Assembly (NCBI RefSeq): GCF_003112775.1
Contig: NZ_BFCH01000018.1
Location: 610,362-674,361, forward strand
Length of the DNA stretch: 64,000 nucleotides
Source of the DNA: Mycobacterium montefiorense
Lineage (GTDB): Bacteria; Actinomycetota; Actinomycetes; Mycobacteriales; Mycobacteriaceae
Direction: 5' to 3'
The notes beneath the pieces were generated by a model. That model saw nothing but the letters and a program-made list of their open reading frames with translations, was not told the DNA's origin and searched no databases. The position numbers and the translations under genes were made by a program. Shown here in pieces: positions 27,701-35,879 of the stretch (position 1 is the first letter of the stretch; each line of letters opens with the position of its first letter).

Positions 27701-28348
27701 GAAGTTCTCCCGCTGCTCGTCGACCTCGGGGTGGTAGTCGAACACCATCAGCTGCCGTAACGACGAGCTGGTCAGCACGGACTCCACGGCCAGGTCGAGA
27801 TACTCGGCGCTGACCGCCACGATCTTCGGCTCGCATTCCTCGATGATCGGGCGGAGTCCGGTCACCGGAGCGTTGTGCTGCAGCGGGACGGTCACCAATC
27901 CGAGATAGGCACACACCATGTCGACGACCAGATAATCGGCGCTGGAGAATCCGACGGTCGCGACGACATCCCCAGGCGTGACCGGGTTCTCGGGGTCATG
28001 GCGCCAGGCACTGGCGATGGCACGCACTCGGTCCCAAACGTCTCGGTAGCTGATGGTCTCGAAACGCGGCCGCAGCTGCGCGGACGTGCGGCCATCGGCG
28101 TCGGTGACCATTTCGCGGGTGCGCTGCCCGAGAGCTGGGCGATCGGCATAGCCCGCGACGATCGTCTCGAACACCTCAACGAGCCGCAGGCCGGGTGTGC
28201 AGGCCGCCTCGACCACCTCCGGAAGGGGGGCCGCCGCGCGAAATTGGGGATCCTTGTCGAACAACTCGGCCACCCGCTGCGCCGCCCGCTCATCTCGGTC
28301 GTCGCCCATCTCGGCCAGTTGCGTGCCGTGCAGTGATCCGCTCGTCAT
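24800..28348 (-). CDS. car: carboxylic acid reductase (adenylation-PCP-reductase)
   Basis: Three-domain enzyme of 1182 residues, the family's normal length, that reduces carboxylic acids to aldehydes with ATP and NADPH. Adenylation domain with P-loop MYTSGSTGTPKG at about 264-274 and GYGLTETG. Carrier domain with the phosphopantetheine Ser695 in LGGDSLSAL. Thioester-reductase domain opening LLSGANGWLGRF at about 790 (NADPH-binding), with YANGYANSKW (catalytic Tyr/Lys). It needs a phosphopantetheinyl transferase, not present here. GGAAGGA precedes ATG 28348. It is followed closely by an F420-type oxidoreductase and preceded by an ene-reductase on the same strand, suggesting a reductive module for unsaturated acids or aldehydes. 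Confidence 0.95.
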   Translation of the reverse strand: MTSGSLHGTQLAEMGDDRDERAAQRVAELFDKDPQFRAAAPLPEVVEAACTPGLRLVEVFETIVAGYADRPALGQRTREMVTDADGRTSAQLRPRFETISYRDVWDRVRAIASAWRHDPENPVTPGDVVATVGFSSADYLVVDMVCAYLGLVTVPLQHNAPVTGLRPIIEECEPKIVAVSAEYLDLAVESVLTSSSLRQLMVFDYHPEVDEQRENFEQSRIRLQGRGAQVVVTTVDDVVERGQQRSAGPAFTEGSDERLAMIMYTSGSTGTPKGAMYTERTIARVWTSGFFLNPGMPVLNVNFMPLNHLGGRLPVASAFIAGGTNYFVPESDLSTLFEDWGLVRPTELGVVPRVVEMLYQHYRGAIDRGIAEGADPATAEQDAATEVREHVLGGRVLGGFVGSAPLAAEMKTFLDWTLGAHIVDGYGLTETGILARDGVISRKRVIDYKLVDVPELGYFLTDRPYPRGELLVKTDTMTPGYYKRPDITAQVFDEDGFYKTGDVMAEIEADHLVYVDRRNNVLKLAQGEFVAVTNLESIYAGAPLVQQIFVYGNSERPSLLAVIVPTPEALAEYGNSPALKAAIHQSLQQSAAAAQLQSYEVPVDFILETKPFTDENGLLSGLGKQLRPRLKERYGERLEELYTEIAAAQVDEIRVLRETAADRPVIETLAGACRALLGTSAAGPEAHFTDLGGDSLSALTFSHLLEEIFRVEVPVSVITSPANSIGKIADYIETQRGTGIQRPTFSTVHGQDARGIAAADLTLDKFVGAQTLATATSLPHITGAPHTVLLSGANGWLGRFLTLEWLERLTKRGGKLVTIVRGSDAKEARTRLETAFDSGDPELLNRFRELSALHLEVLPGDIADQNLGLDPATWQRLADTVDLIVHPAALVNHVLPYDQLFGPNVVGTAELIRLAITTHIKPITYLSTIAVAMTVPQGQFQEDGDIRQVSPNRPLNDDYANGYANSKWAGEVLLREANDVCGLPVAVFRSDMILAHTRYRGQLNVPDMFTRLIFSLLVTGIAPHSFYEREGVGSRARAHYDGLPVDFIAEAITTIGSRVTEGYSSFDVMNPYDDGISLDVFVDWLIRAGNKIQRIADYDDWLARFQTALTGLPERQRQQSILPLLHAFRKPEKPLRGAAAPTAAFHTAVCAGEVGPDNDIPHISAELIDKYADNLRQLSLLG

Positions 28349-28441
28349 GGTGTGTCCTTCCATCTTTATCTGTTCTTCGAACCAGAACACCGCCCGGACG
28401 ACAACGGGGTGGCCCCACTCGGATGTGACCTTCGTTACTCG

Positions 28442-29647
28442 TCAGCGCCAGGATGGGTAATCCGTATAACCCTGTGCGCCGCCGGTGTAGAGAAATTCGT
28501 TTCGTGGCGCATTGAGTTGTGCCCCGTAGGTCCATCGCCGCACTAAATCCGGATTCGCCAGATATGCGCGGCCAACGGTCACGGCGTCCGCGGTGCCGGT
28601 CTTGACGAAATCGACGGCTTGCTCACGGGAGGTCGTCTTTCCGAACCCGCCGTTGAGCAACAGGCGGTCCGGCCATCGACGACGCAGCCACGAGTAGATG
28701 GGTCGTTCGGGTGGGACTCGCGCATGCAGATACGCCAATCCCAATTCGCGGGCGTTCTTGGCGAGAATCAAATGCGCTTCGAGGTCCGGTTCGTGGATGT
28801 GGTTCTCCGGATTGCCCGGAGATATGCGCAACCCCAAGCGTTCGGGGCCGATCACATCGGCGACCGCGCCAATGGCCTCGGTCGGAAATCGGGCGCGATC
28901 CTGAGCAGACCCGCCGTAGGCGTCACGCCGGTAATTCGCGTCGTAGGACAGAAATTGACTCAACAGGTAGCCGTTCGCGGCATTGATCTCAACGCCGTCC
29001 GCCCCGGCCGCTCGCGCGCGACACGCTGCGGCGACGAAATCAGAAATCACCGAACCTATTTCGTGGACGGTCAGTTCGTGCGGAGTGACAAGGGGCTTCT
29101 CCCCAGCGGCGGTGTGAACCGTGCCGGCGGGCCTGATCGCCGACGCTGCGACGGGCTGTTGGCCGCCGAGGATTTCGGGATGGGACATGCGGCCAGAATG
29201 CATGAGCTGCACCACAATTCGGCCACCCGCTGCGTGGACGGCTTCCGCGACCCGTGCCCATCCGGCTTGCTGTGCGTCAGTGTGCACACCGGGCTGTTTG
29301 GGGTACGCCTGGCCCCGCGCCGAAGGGAACGTGCCCTCGGTGATGATCAGCCCCGCAGTTGCCCGCTGCGCATAGTAATCAGCCATCAGCTTGGTCGGCA
29401 CGCCGTCGTCCGCGGCGCGGGTGCGCGTCATGGGCGCCATCAGAATCCGGTTCGGTGCGTACATCGCGCCCAGTTGAATTGGAGCCAGCAAACGATGGCC
29501 GGGAGCTAACAGGCGCGGCGGTAGCGCGGAGCCGGCCGGGTGCGATGTGTACAGATGTTGCGATCGACCGGCAACAGCGAATCTTCGAGCCACGATTGTC
29601 CGCACCTTTCGTCCGGGAGTTGACCGCCACGACACGGACGTGGGCAT
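28442..29647 (-). CDS. Old Yellow Enzyme-family alkene reductase
   Basis: FMN-dependent ene-reductase of about 350-400 residues. Features: IQLGAMYAPNRILMAPMTR (FMN phosphate side), LIITEGTFPS, QLMHSGRMSH (conserved Gln, His-x-Gly-Arg), GVEINAANGYLLSQFL, RRDAYGGS, and ADAVTVGRAYLANPDL. The substrate-binding site usually reads EIHxAN or EIHxAH. Here the first His is Asn (codon at 28982-28984), which may change substrate activation. The start is uncertain: the conserved part begins near 29488, and GTG codons at 29605 and 29593 are as likely as the ATG at 29647. It lies 93 bp upstream of the carboxylic acid reductase. Confidence 0.88.
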   Translation of the reverse strand: MPTSVSWRSTPGRKVRTIVARRFAVAGRSQHLYTSHPAGSALPPRLLAPGHRLLAPIQLGAMYAPNRILMAPMTRTRAADDGVPTKLMADYYAQRATAGLIITEGTFPSARGQAYPKQPGVHTDAQQAGWARVAEAVHAAGGRIVVQLMHSGRMSHPEILGGQQPVAASAIRPAGTVHTAAGEKPLVTPHELTVHEIGSVISDFVAAACRARAAGADGVEINAANGYLLSQFLSYDANYRRDAYGGSAQDRARFPTEAIGAVADVIGPERLGLRISPGNPENHIHEPDLEAHLILAKNARELGLAYLHARVPPERPIYSWLRRRWPDRLLLNGGFGKTTSREQAVDFVKTGTADAVTVGRAYLANPDLVRRWTYGAQLNAPRNEFLYTGGAQGYTDYPSWR

Positions 29648-29737
29648 TGCCCGTAAGACCGTGCGGACAACTCCATGGTGTCGTTGACATACCGCCAGGG
29701 CTACGACACGTGTCCTATCGCATAGAAGGCTTTTCCT

Positions 29738-29783
29738 CTTACGCGGCGACAGCCCGTGGGCTTACGCGGCGACGGCCCGTGGG
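29738..29783. repeat. 23-bp direct tandem duplication
   Basis: Two adjacent 23-bp copies (29738-29760 and 29761-29783) begin CTTACGCGGCGAC and end GCCCGTGGG, differing at one base (A versus G). They lie immediately beyond the stop codon of the luciferase-like gene at 29793. A recent slippage duplication is likely. Confidence 0.8.
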
Positions 29784-29792
29784 CGGAGGCAG

Positions 29793-30713
29793 CTAACCGA
29801 TGTTGGGTTTGATCTCTTCAATAACCCACTGCGCGTAATCGAGATATTCGTCGACGCCGCCGACAGCGGGAATCGGTACGGCGCTGACCGTCACACCCTG
29901 CTCGGCGAGCCAATTCAAACGGTCGATGATTTGCTGGATGCTCATGCCCGGTCGGTCGCCGGAGCCCCTGCGGATCACGTGCCCCTCGCCGACCCGATTG
30001 GTGCCCATGCCGTGCATCACGTCGAAAGGCCGACCGTCATAGCCGGGCTGGGACTTGATGTAGTCCAGCCTTTCGGCGATCTGCTCGGGAGTTGTCAGAA
30101 ACGGCCACCACCCGGATGCGTATTTGGCCGCTCTGCGCAGCGCCGCATCGGCGTCGCCGCCGACCCAGATCGGGAGGTGAGGCTGCTGATCGGGCTTCGG
30201 TTCGAATGCGATGTTGTCGAACGACACATAGCGGCCATCGAACTGCGGCGTGTCGCTGGTCCACAATTCGACGATCGCCGCCAGGTATTCGTCGGCGATG
30301 CGGCCCCGCTCGTGAAACGGCACGCGCAAGAGTTCGAACTCCCGCGCCAGCCAACCGACCCCGAAGGTGACCATCATTCGGCCTCCACTCATCCAGTCGG
30401 CGGTCGCCAGTGCCTTGGCCAGGACGATCGGATGCTGCAGTGGCAGGATAGTGACGCAGGAATTGATGGCGATGTGTTCGGTGGCCCCGGCGATATGGGC
30501 CTGAGCGACCGTTGAGTGCAGATAGTGCGGCCCGGACAATTCGACATGCTCGGCGGGAATGACGAGATGCTCGGGGATGGCAATCATGTCGTAGCCCCAG
30601 CGGTCGGCACATTTCGCCATTCGCGTTTGGTCGGGTCCGGTGACCGTTGGTTCCCAGGACTGCATCGTTGCCTTGAGCCGGAGCATATGCGGCAGAGGGA
30701 AGACGAATTTCAC
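29793..30713 (-). CDS. LLM-class F420-dependent oxidoreductase
   Basis: A 306-residue luciferase-like TIM-barrel oxidoreductase of the F420 type. Features are YDMIAIPEHLVIP near the start, AINSCVTILPLQHP, SGGRMMVTFGVGWLAREFELL, FEPKPDQQPHLPIWVGG and ASGWWPFLTTP. GTG at 30713 is preceded by GAAGGAG. It is divergent from the PadR-like gene at 30858 (144-bp gap), so the regulator may control it. Substrate unknown. Confidence 0.88.
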   Translation of the reverse strand: MKFVFPLPHMLRLKATMQSWEPTVTGPDQTRMAKCADRWGYDMIAIPEHLVIPAEHVELSGPHYLHSTVAQAHIAGATEHIAINSCVTILPLQHPIVLAKALATADWMSGGRMMVTFGVGWLAREFELLRVPFHERGRIADEYLAAIVELWTSDTPQFDGRYVSFDNIAFEPKPDQQPHLPIWVGGDADAALRRAAKYASGWWPFLTTPEQIAERLDYIKSQPGYDGRPFDVMHGMGTNRVGEGHVIRRGSGDRPGMSIQQIIDRLNWLAEQGVTVSAVPIPAVGGVDEYLDYAQWVIEEIKPNIG

Positions 30714-30857
30714 GCAGGAACTCCTTCTCGGGCGCGGCCGACAAGGAAATCAAAGCTCACTGCGCCGTGGCCGTCACCCTGAATCGCCCACATTGCGGTG
30801 TCCCGGCCAGCGGTCAGTGCCGCTCAATCGGGTCTTTCGGGTTGTTAACCTGGCGAC

Positions 30858-31535
30858 GTGGCGGAGACCAGCGAAAAGCCGGTGAAAGGGGCGCTTGCGG
30901 CGACCAGCTGGGCGCTGCTTGGCATGCTGTCCTATGAAGAGGAAGTCTCCGGCTACGACCTGAAGAAGTGGATCGGCTGGAGCGTCGACCTCTACTACTG
31001 GAGCCCTTCGTACAGCCAGATCTACACCGAGCTGAAGAAGTTGGAAGGCCTGGGTTTGGCCACGTCTCGCGTCGAGCATGATGAGGGCACCCGCAGCCGC
31101 CGGCTCTACAAGATCACCAAGGCCGGCATGGACGCGGTCACCGACTGGGCCACTGACACACCCGTGGATCCGCCGGTGCTCAAACACAGCGTGCTGATGC
31201 GGATGACGTTGGGGCATCTGAGTAATCCGGCCCGGCTCAAGGAAGTGCTGCAGGAGTACGTGGCCTACACCGAGTCCTGCCACCGCAAGGCACTCGAGGA
31301 CGCCGAGGGAGCCGAAGCCGAACCCGCCTGGGCGTACTCGGTGATCGCGTTGCGCTGGGCGGCCAAGTACTACGCCGCCGAGCGTGAGTTCGCGCTGGAG
31401 ATGATGAAGGACATCGACGCGGCCGACCGCATATTGCAGACGGCGCCAAAGGGTAGTTCCGGCAAACCGCGCACCACGCCCGGCTATTGGCGCGAGGTCG
31501 AAAAGCAGGTCGAGGCCAAGCGCGAAGCCGATTAG
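30858..31535 (+). CDS. PadR family transcriptional regulator
   Basis: A 225-residue PadR-type winged-helix repressor: WALLGMLSYEEEVSGYDLKKWI, YYWSPSYSQIYTELKKLEGLGLA (recognition helix) and SRRLYKITKAG (wing) in residues 15-95, then a helical C-terminal dimerisation domain of the Vir_C type. GTG at 30858 is the family start. It is divergent from the luciferase-like gene and converges, with a 4-base overlap, on the KstD-like gene. Either may be a target. Confidence 0.88.
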   Translation: MAETSEKPVKGALAATSWALLGMLSYEEEVSGYDLKKWIGWSVDLYYWSPSYSQIYTELKKLEGLGLATSRVEHDEGTRSRRLYKITKAGMDAVTDWATDTPVDPPVLKHSVLMRMTLGHLSNPARLKEVLQEYVAYTESCHRKALEDAEGAEAEPAWAYSVIALRWAAKYYAAEREFALEMMKDIDAADRILQTAPKGSSGKPRTTPGYWREVEKQVEAKREAD

Positions 31536-33244
31536 TCGGCGGCGGCCGCATCCCGGGCCGCGATGTAGCCGTACACGAGTCCCTGCGCGATCGTTGCGCC
31601 CGCACCCGGATATGTCGCGCCGAATGCGTTGGCGGCGGTGTTGCCGATCGCATACAGCCCGTTGATCACGGTCCCGTCCTCGCGCAGCACCCGCGCCCGG
31701 TGGTCGGCCGTCAATCCGCCGCAGGTGCCCAGGTCGCTGAGCACCATCGCGACGGCGTAGAACGGGCCTTTGGTCAGGGCGCGCAGGTTGGGGTTCGGGG
31801 AGATCGTCGGGTCGCCGTAGTAGCGGTCGTAGGCGCTGTCGCCCCGGCCAAAGTCGGGATCATCTCCGGCTGAGGCGTTTTGGTTGAACCGCGTGACCGT
31901 TTCGGTGAATTCCGGAACCGGCAGGCCGATCCGAGCACCCAGTTCCGCGAAGTTGTCGGCGCGCACCGCGATGCCCGCGTCATACCACGCCTGTGGGATG
32001 CGCATCCGCGGAAATAGTTGGGCACCAAAGACATAGCTGTTGCGATACTGCTGATCGAAGATGATCCACATCGTTTCGGCCGGGCTGCCTGACCGCTCCA
32101 GCTCGAGCACGCGCTGGCCGAACGACATGTAGTCCGACGACTCGTTGGCGAATCGGCGACCGTGCTGGTTCACGATCAGACTGCCCGGAAGCGACCGTTC
32201 GGCCAGCATCACGGCCGGCGCCTCGCCCGGAAGCGGCGCGATGGCCGGAAACCACCACGCCTGGTCCATCAGATCGATGTTGCCGCCGATTTCTTGCCCG
32301 GCGCGGATCCCGTCGCCGGTGTTGGCCGCCGCACCAAGGCTGAGATTGCTACCCAGCGACTCGGACTGGAATTTCCATCGCATGTCCATGCTGTGGTCGA
32401 AACCGCCGGTGGCCAGCACGACGCCGCGTCGAGCCGCGATCGTCACCTCGCGGCCGGCGTGCGCCAAGACCGCGCCGCGCACCCGCGCACCGTCGCCGTC
32501 GAGGCGTAGCAGGGTGGTGTCCGTCCACACTGGGATACCGGCGCGCAGCAAACCCGCGAACAGGCCGGCCGCCAGGCCCTGACCGCCCGCGGCGTAGCGC
32601 CGGCCCAGCATCCGACCGCCCACGCCTTGCGCGATCCGCTTGGCGAACGTCGGAATCCCCTTGCGCGGTACCCGCGCCACCAGATTCATCCAGCGGTAGT
32701 CGGCACCCGTCGTCGGCACCGGGACGCTGACCTCCATCAAACCGGGCTCCAACCGGGTGCGGTAGGCGCCCAGAAGCGACGTGTCGAACGGTTGACATTC
32801 ACAGGTGCGGCCAGCCGCGCAGCCACCGGGCTCCTCGGGGTGGTAGTCGGAATAGTCGCGCGCCCAGAAGAATCGCAGAGGCGTGTTTCGTCGCAGCATG
32901 TCGACCGTCGCGGACAGGTGCGTCAGGAATGCCGTCGAGCGCTGCTGGGGTGCCGAGTCCGCAACCACCGAATGGAGGTAGGTGGCGGCCCGCTCCTGCG
33001 TATCGCCGGCGCCGGCCTCGGCGAGCACCGGCCCCGCGGGCAGCCACAGCGCGCCGCCGGACCGCGCGGTCGAGCCGCCCACGTGCGACGCCTTCTCCAC
33101 GACCAGTACTGACAGCCCGAGTTCGTGGGCGGCCAGCGCCGCGGCCATTCCGGTGCCCGAGCCCACGACGAGCAGGTCGACGCTGGTGTCGGTGACGGGA
33201 AGTCCGGCGGGGATCGTCGCGCTGTGCAGTGCCACGCCGAGCAC
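31532..33244 (-). CDS. KstD-like FAD-dependent 3-ketosteroid dehydrogenase family protein
   Basis: A 570-residue FAD-binding dehydrogenase resembling 3-oxosteroid 1-dehydrogenases, which introduce the C1-C2 double bond into the steroid A ring. FAD motif LLVVGSGTGMAAALAAHELG at 24-43, GGSTARSGGALWLP, GVVLATGGFDHS, and the C-terminal FAD loop FGATYPGAGATIAQGLVYGYIAA. GTG starts at 33244 or 33235 are both possible. It is divergent from the KshA-like Rieske gene (86-bp gap). Both enzyme types together open ring B of steroids, which supports the assignment. The exact substrate is inference. Confidence 0.88.
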   Translation of the reverse strand: MLGVALHSATIPAGLPVTDTSVDLLVVGSGTGMAAALAAHELGLSVLVVEKASHVGGSTARSGGALWLPAGPVLAEAGAGDTQERAATYLHSVVADSAPQQRSTAFLTHLSATVDMLRRNTPLRFFWARDYSDYHPEEPGGCAAGRTCECQPFDTSLLGAYRTRLEPGLMEVSVPVPTTGADYRWMNLVARVPRKGIPTFAKRIAQGVGGRMLGRRYAAGGQGLAAGLFAGLLRAGIPVWTDTTLLRLDGDGARVRGAVLAHAGREVTIAARRGVVLATGGFDHSMDMRWKFQSESLGSNLSLGAAANTGDGIRAGQEIGGNIDLMDQAWWFPAIAPLPGEAPAVMLAERSLPGSLIVNQHGRRFANESSDYMSFGQRVLELERSGSPAETMWIIFDQQYRNSYVFGAQLFPRMRIPQAWYDAGIAVRADNFAELGARIGLPVPEFTETVTRFNQNASAGDDPDFGRGDSAYDRYYGDPTISPNPNLRALTKGPFYAVAMVLSDLGTCGGLTADHRARVLREDGTVINGLYAIGNTAANAFGATYPGAGATIAQGLVYGYIAARDAAAAD

Positions 33245-33330
33245 CGTATGCCCGGGCCGCTTGACGCAGGAATAGCCGTCCTGATGAGTGGAACAATGCG
33301 ACCCAAAGGCGCGTCCCCGGGAGTTAGATC

Positions 33331-34466
33331 ATGCGCATGCATGACACCGACGAAGTTCGGCTCATTGAGGCCCAGGCCGCACCGACCCGGTTTGCCCGCG
33401 GCTGGCATTGCCTGGGATTGATCAGAGATTTCGGCGATGGCAAACCGCACGCGATCAACGCCTTCGGTCAGAAGCTGGTGGTTTTCCGAAGCGGCGACGG
33501 CAAGATCAACGTCCTCGACAGCTACTGCCGGCACATGGGCGGCGACCTGTCCCAGGGCGAGGTGAAGGGCGACGAGATCGCCTGCCCATTCCACGACTGG
33601 CGCTGGGGTGGTGACGGGCGATGCAAGCAGGTGCCGTACGCCCGACGAGCACCCAGGCTGGCCCGCACGGCGACCTGGACCACGCTGGAGCAGGACGGCA
33701 TGTTGTTCGTCTGGAACGACCCGGAGCGCAAACCACCGCCGCCGGAGGTCACGATCCCGCGTATCGAGGGAGCTACCAGCGATGAGTGGACCGACTGGCA
33801 CTGGTACACCACGGTCGTGGGCACCAGCAATTGCCGCGAAATCGTCGACAACGTCGTGGATATGGCGCACTCTTCTATATCCACGGCGCGTTGCCGACTT
33901 ACTTCAAAAACATCTTCGAGGGACACATCGCGACGCAGTACATGAACGGCGAAGGCCGACCTGACATGGGCAGCACCGAAGGCGCCAAGATGCTGGGCAA
34001 TACCTCGGTGGCGTCGTACTACGGCCCGTCCTTCATGATCGACGACCTGACCTACCACTACGAGTACGGCGACGCGCAGTCGATTCTGATCAACTGCCAC
34101 TATCCGATCGACTCGAATTCCTTTGTGCTGCAATACGGCATCATCGTCAAGAAATCGGAGGCGTTGCCCGGCGATGAGGCCATGAGAACCGCGATCCAAC
34201 TGGGTGATTACGTCAAGCTGGGTTTCGAGCAGGACGTCGAGATCTGGCGACACAAGGCTCGTGTCGACAACCCGCTGCTGGTCGAGGAGGACGGTCCGGT
34301 CTATCAGCTGCGACGCTGGTATCAGCAGTTCTACGTCGACGCCGGGGACGTGCAGCCGGATATGGTGGACCGCTTCGAGTTCGAGCTGGACACCACTCGC
34401 CCCTACGAGGCGTGGATGAAAGAGGTCGAGGCGAACATGGCGGCCCACGGAGCCGGCTCGGTGTGA
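33331..34466 (+). pseudogene. KshA-like Rieske oxygenase, 3-ketosteroid 9-alpha-hydroxylase type (frameshifted)
   Basis: The Rieske [2Fe-2S] ligands are intact (Cys66, His68, Cys85, His88 in CRHMGGDL and CPFHDW). The frame then reaches the mononuclear iron motif NVVDMAH and breaks. One T is missing near 33872: CACTCTTC where CACTTCTTC is expected. The next frame resumes FYIHGALPTYFKN and runs to the stop at 34464-34466 with typical KshA C-terminal features (YYGPSFMIDDLTYHY, WYQQFYVD). The corrected protein is about 378 residues. The lesion falls between the two His ligands of the catalytic iron, so the uncorrected product would be dead. The reductase partner (KshB) is not nearby. Confidence 0.85.
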
Positions 34467-34771
34467 TGTCGGCCGATTCGCCTGCACGGACGGACAATCG
34501 GCTCGACGCGATGCCGATGATGCCCGTGGCATGTCGCAGCTGCGGAGCGCGTGTGCTGGTGCGCAAGAGCACCTGGAGCCAAACCAGCGTGCAGTGGAAT
34601 GCCGACGCGACGGACCGGTGTACCGAGCGCGCCGACGCCGAGGAGGTGTCGGCGCACGCCAATCGGGGTGTGTTCCTGGTGTGTTCGGCGCTGCGCGAGT
34701 CGATTCTCGATGCGGTGCGCGACGGTGAGCTTCCCATCGTCGACGACGTCGCCGACGCGACCGTCTCGTAG
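34466..34771 (+). CDS. small CxxC protein downstream of the KshA-like gene
   Basis: A 101-residue soluble protein whose ATG overlaps the Rieske stop by one base (TGATG), so it is translationally coupled. It carries CRSCGARVLVRKSTWSQ (CxxC), a single later Cys in DRCTER and another in VCSALRESI. The pattern suggests a small metal- or redox-binding accessory of the oxygenase rather than a classical ferredoxin, since four regularly spaced Cys ligands are not seen. Function inferred only from context. Confidence 0.7.
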   Translation: MSADSPARTDNRLDAMPMMPVACRSCGARVLVRKSTWSQTSVQWNADATDRCTERADAEEVSAHANRGVFLVCSALRESILDAVRDGELPIVDDVADATVS

Positions 34772-34781
34772 ACCCGGCCGG

Positions 34782-35792
34782 TTAGGCCGGGGACGCCTCG
34801 ATGAGGTGATAGGGCGGTTGCAGGGGTGTATCGCGAATCATCTTAAGGTCGGCCGCTTTTAGCAGCTGCTCGAATTCACCGGTTTCGCGTTCGCGTCCAG
34901 AAAAGGCGAACATCATCGCGATGTCCATCAAAGCCGCACTCGGCAGGTTCTGGGCGATAGTCATCTCCGCGATCATCAGACGGGCACCGGGCTTCATGGC
35001 ACGGCGAATATTGCGCAGGATCGTCTGGCAGGCTTGGTCATCCCAGTCGTGCAGCACGAATTTGAGCAGGTACAGGTCGGCGGCGGGAATCTCGTCGAAG
35101 AAGTCGCCCTCGACTCCCGTCATGCGATCCCCGACTCCGTGTCGGCGTGCCTCTTGCTCCACGCCGTGCATCGCCGACGGCAGATCGAGGACCACTCCGG
35201 TGAGCGGAGGATGGAGCTTCAGCAGCTGAGCCAGGAACGCACCGTTCGCGCCACCGACGTCGACGACCAGACGTGCATCGGCGACGTCGATGGCGGCTAC
35301 CGCGTGGCGAATCACCGGTGTGGAGAGATCAGTCATCGCTGCACCGAACATCTGCGCCTCTTCGTCGTGTGTGCTCAGGTACTCAAAAGTGCTGCAGCCC
35401 AATACGTCGCTGACGAAATTCTCGCCACGGATTACTGTGTCGGGAAGTTGTAGTGCCGGAAGCCAGAAGGCTGCCGACAGTCCTGCCATCGCATAGTGCT
35501 TGAGACAGTATTGCGAATCCTCATGTAGCACTTGCAACATCGGCGTGCCCGAAAACTCCTTATCTGTCTCGTCGTACCGCAGAAATCCGAGTGCGGCACC
35601 GGCGCGCAGCAAGCGGTAGGTCATATCCGGGTCACTCGATGCGCGCTCAGCGATCTCTTCGGCACTCAATGGCCCCGATGCAAGCGCCTCGGCCACCGAA
35701 AGGCAGGCCAGGGTGCGGACTGTTTGAGCTCCCCAACCCGCCAAGATCTGCTGATACACGGTGTCAAAATCCGCTTGGGAGTTGGAAATCAT
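34782..35792 (-). CDS. SAM-dependent O-methyltransferase (hydroxyneurosporene/acetylserotonin type)
   Basis: A 336-residue class I O-methyltransferase with an N-terminal winged-helix dimerisation domain (VAEALASGPLSAEEIAERA) and a C-terminal Rossmann domain: SAM motif VVDVGGANGAFL near 185, GDFFDEIPAADLYLLKFVLHDWDD with the catalytic-type His of LHDW, and PGARLMIAEM. It methylates a hydroxyl on a small molecule. A glycosyltransferase gene follows upstream on the same strand with an SDR remnant between. A nested palindrome lies about 20 bases upstream of its ATG. Confidence 0.88.
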   Translation of the reverse strand: MISNSQADFDTVYQQILAGWGAQTVRTLACLSVAEALASGPLSAEEIAERASSDPDMTYRLLRAGAALGFLRYDETDKEFSGTPMLQVLHEDSQYCLKHYAMAGLSAAFWLPALQLPDTVIRGENFVSDVLGCSTFEYLSTHDEEAQMFGAAMTDLSTPVIRHAVAAIDVADARLVVDVGGANGAFLAQLLKLHPPLTGVVLDLPSAMHGVEQEARRHGVGDRMTGVEGDFFDEIPAADLYLLKFVLHDWDDQACQTILRNIRRAMKPGARLMIAEMTIAQNLPSAALMDIAMMFAFSGRERETGEFEQLLKAADLKMIRDTPLQPPYHLIEASPA

Positions 35793-35807
35793 CGACTGAA
35801 TCGCTGC

Positions 35808-35846
35808 CTTTCATTTTTGGGATGTGTATCCCAGTATGCATGAAAG
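35808..35846. promoter_or_regulatory. nested palindrome upstream of the O-methyltransferase
   Basis: Inner perfect palindrome TGGGAT-GTGT-ATCCCA at 35818-35833, framed by outer arms CTTTCAT (35808-35814) and ATGAAAG (35840-35846). It sits 16-54 bases before the O-methyltransferase start at 35792, so it may be an operator. No regulator is proven. Confidence 0.45.
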
Positions 35847-35879
35847 CCGGATGTCGGTAAGAGTCTCGGTATGACTTGT

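Noticed and set aside
33245-33330. Possible KstR or KstR2 operator between KstD-like and KshA-like genes
   Set aside because: I could not find a palindrome of the known KstR type; only a weak CAGGA/TCCTG pair.
34466-34771. Small protein after the Rieske gene as a ferredoxin
   Set aside because: It lacks the four Cys ligands of a [2Fe-2S], [3Fe-4S] or [4Fe-4S] ferredoxin; only one CxxC is present.
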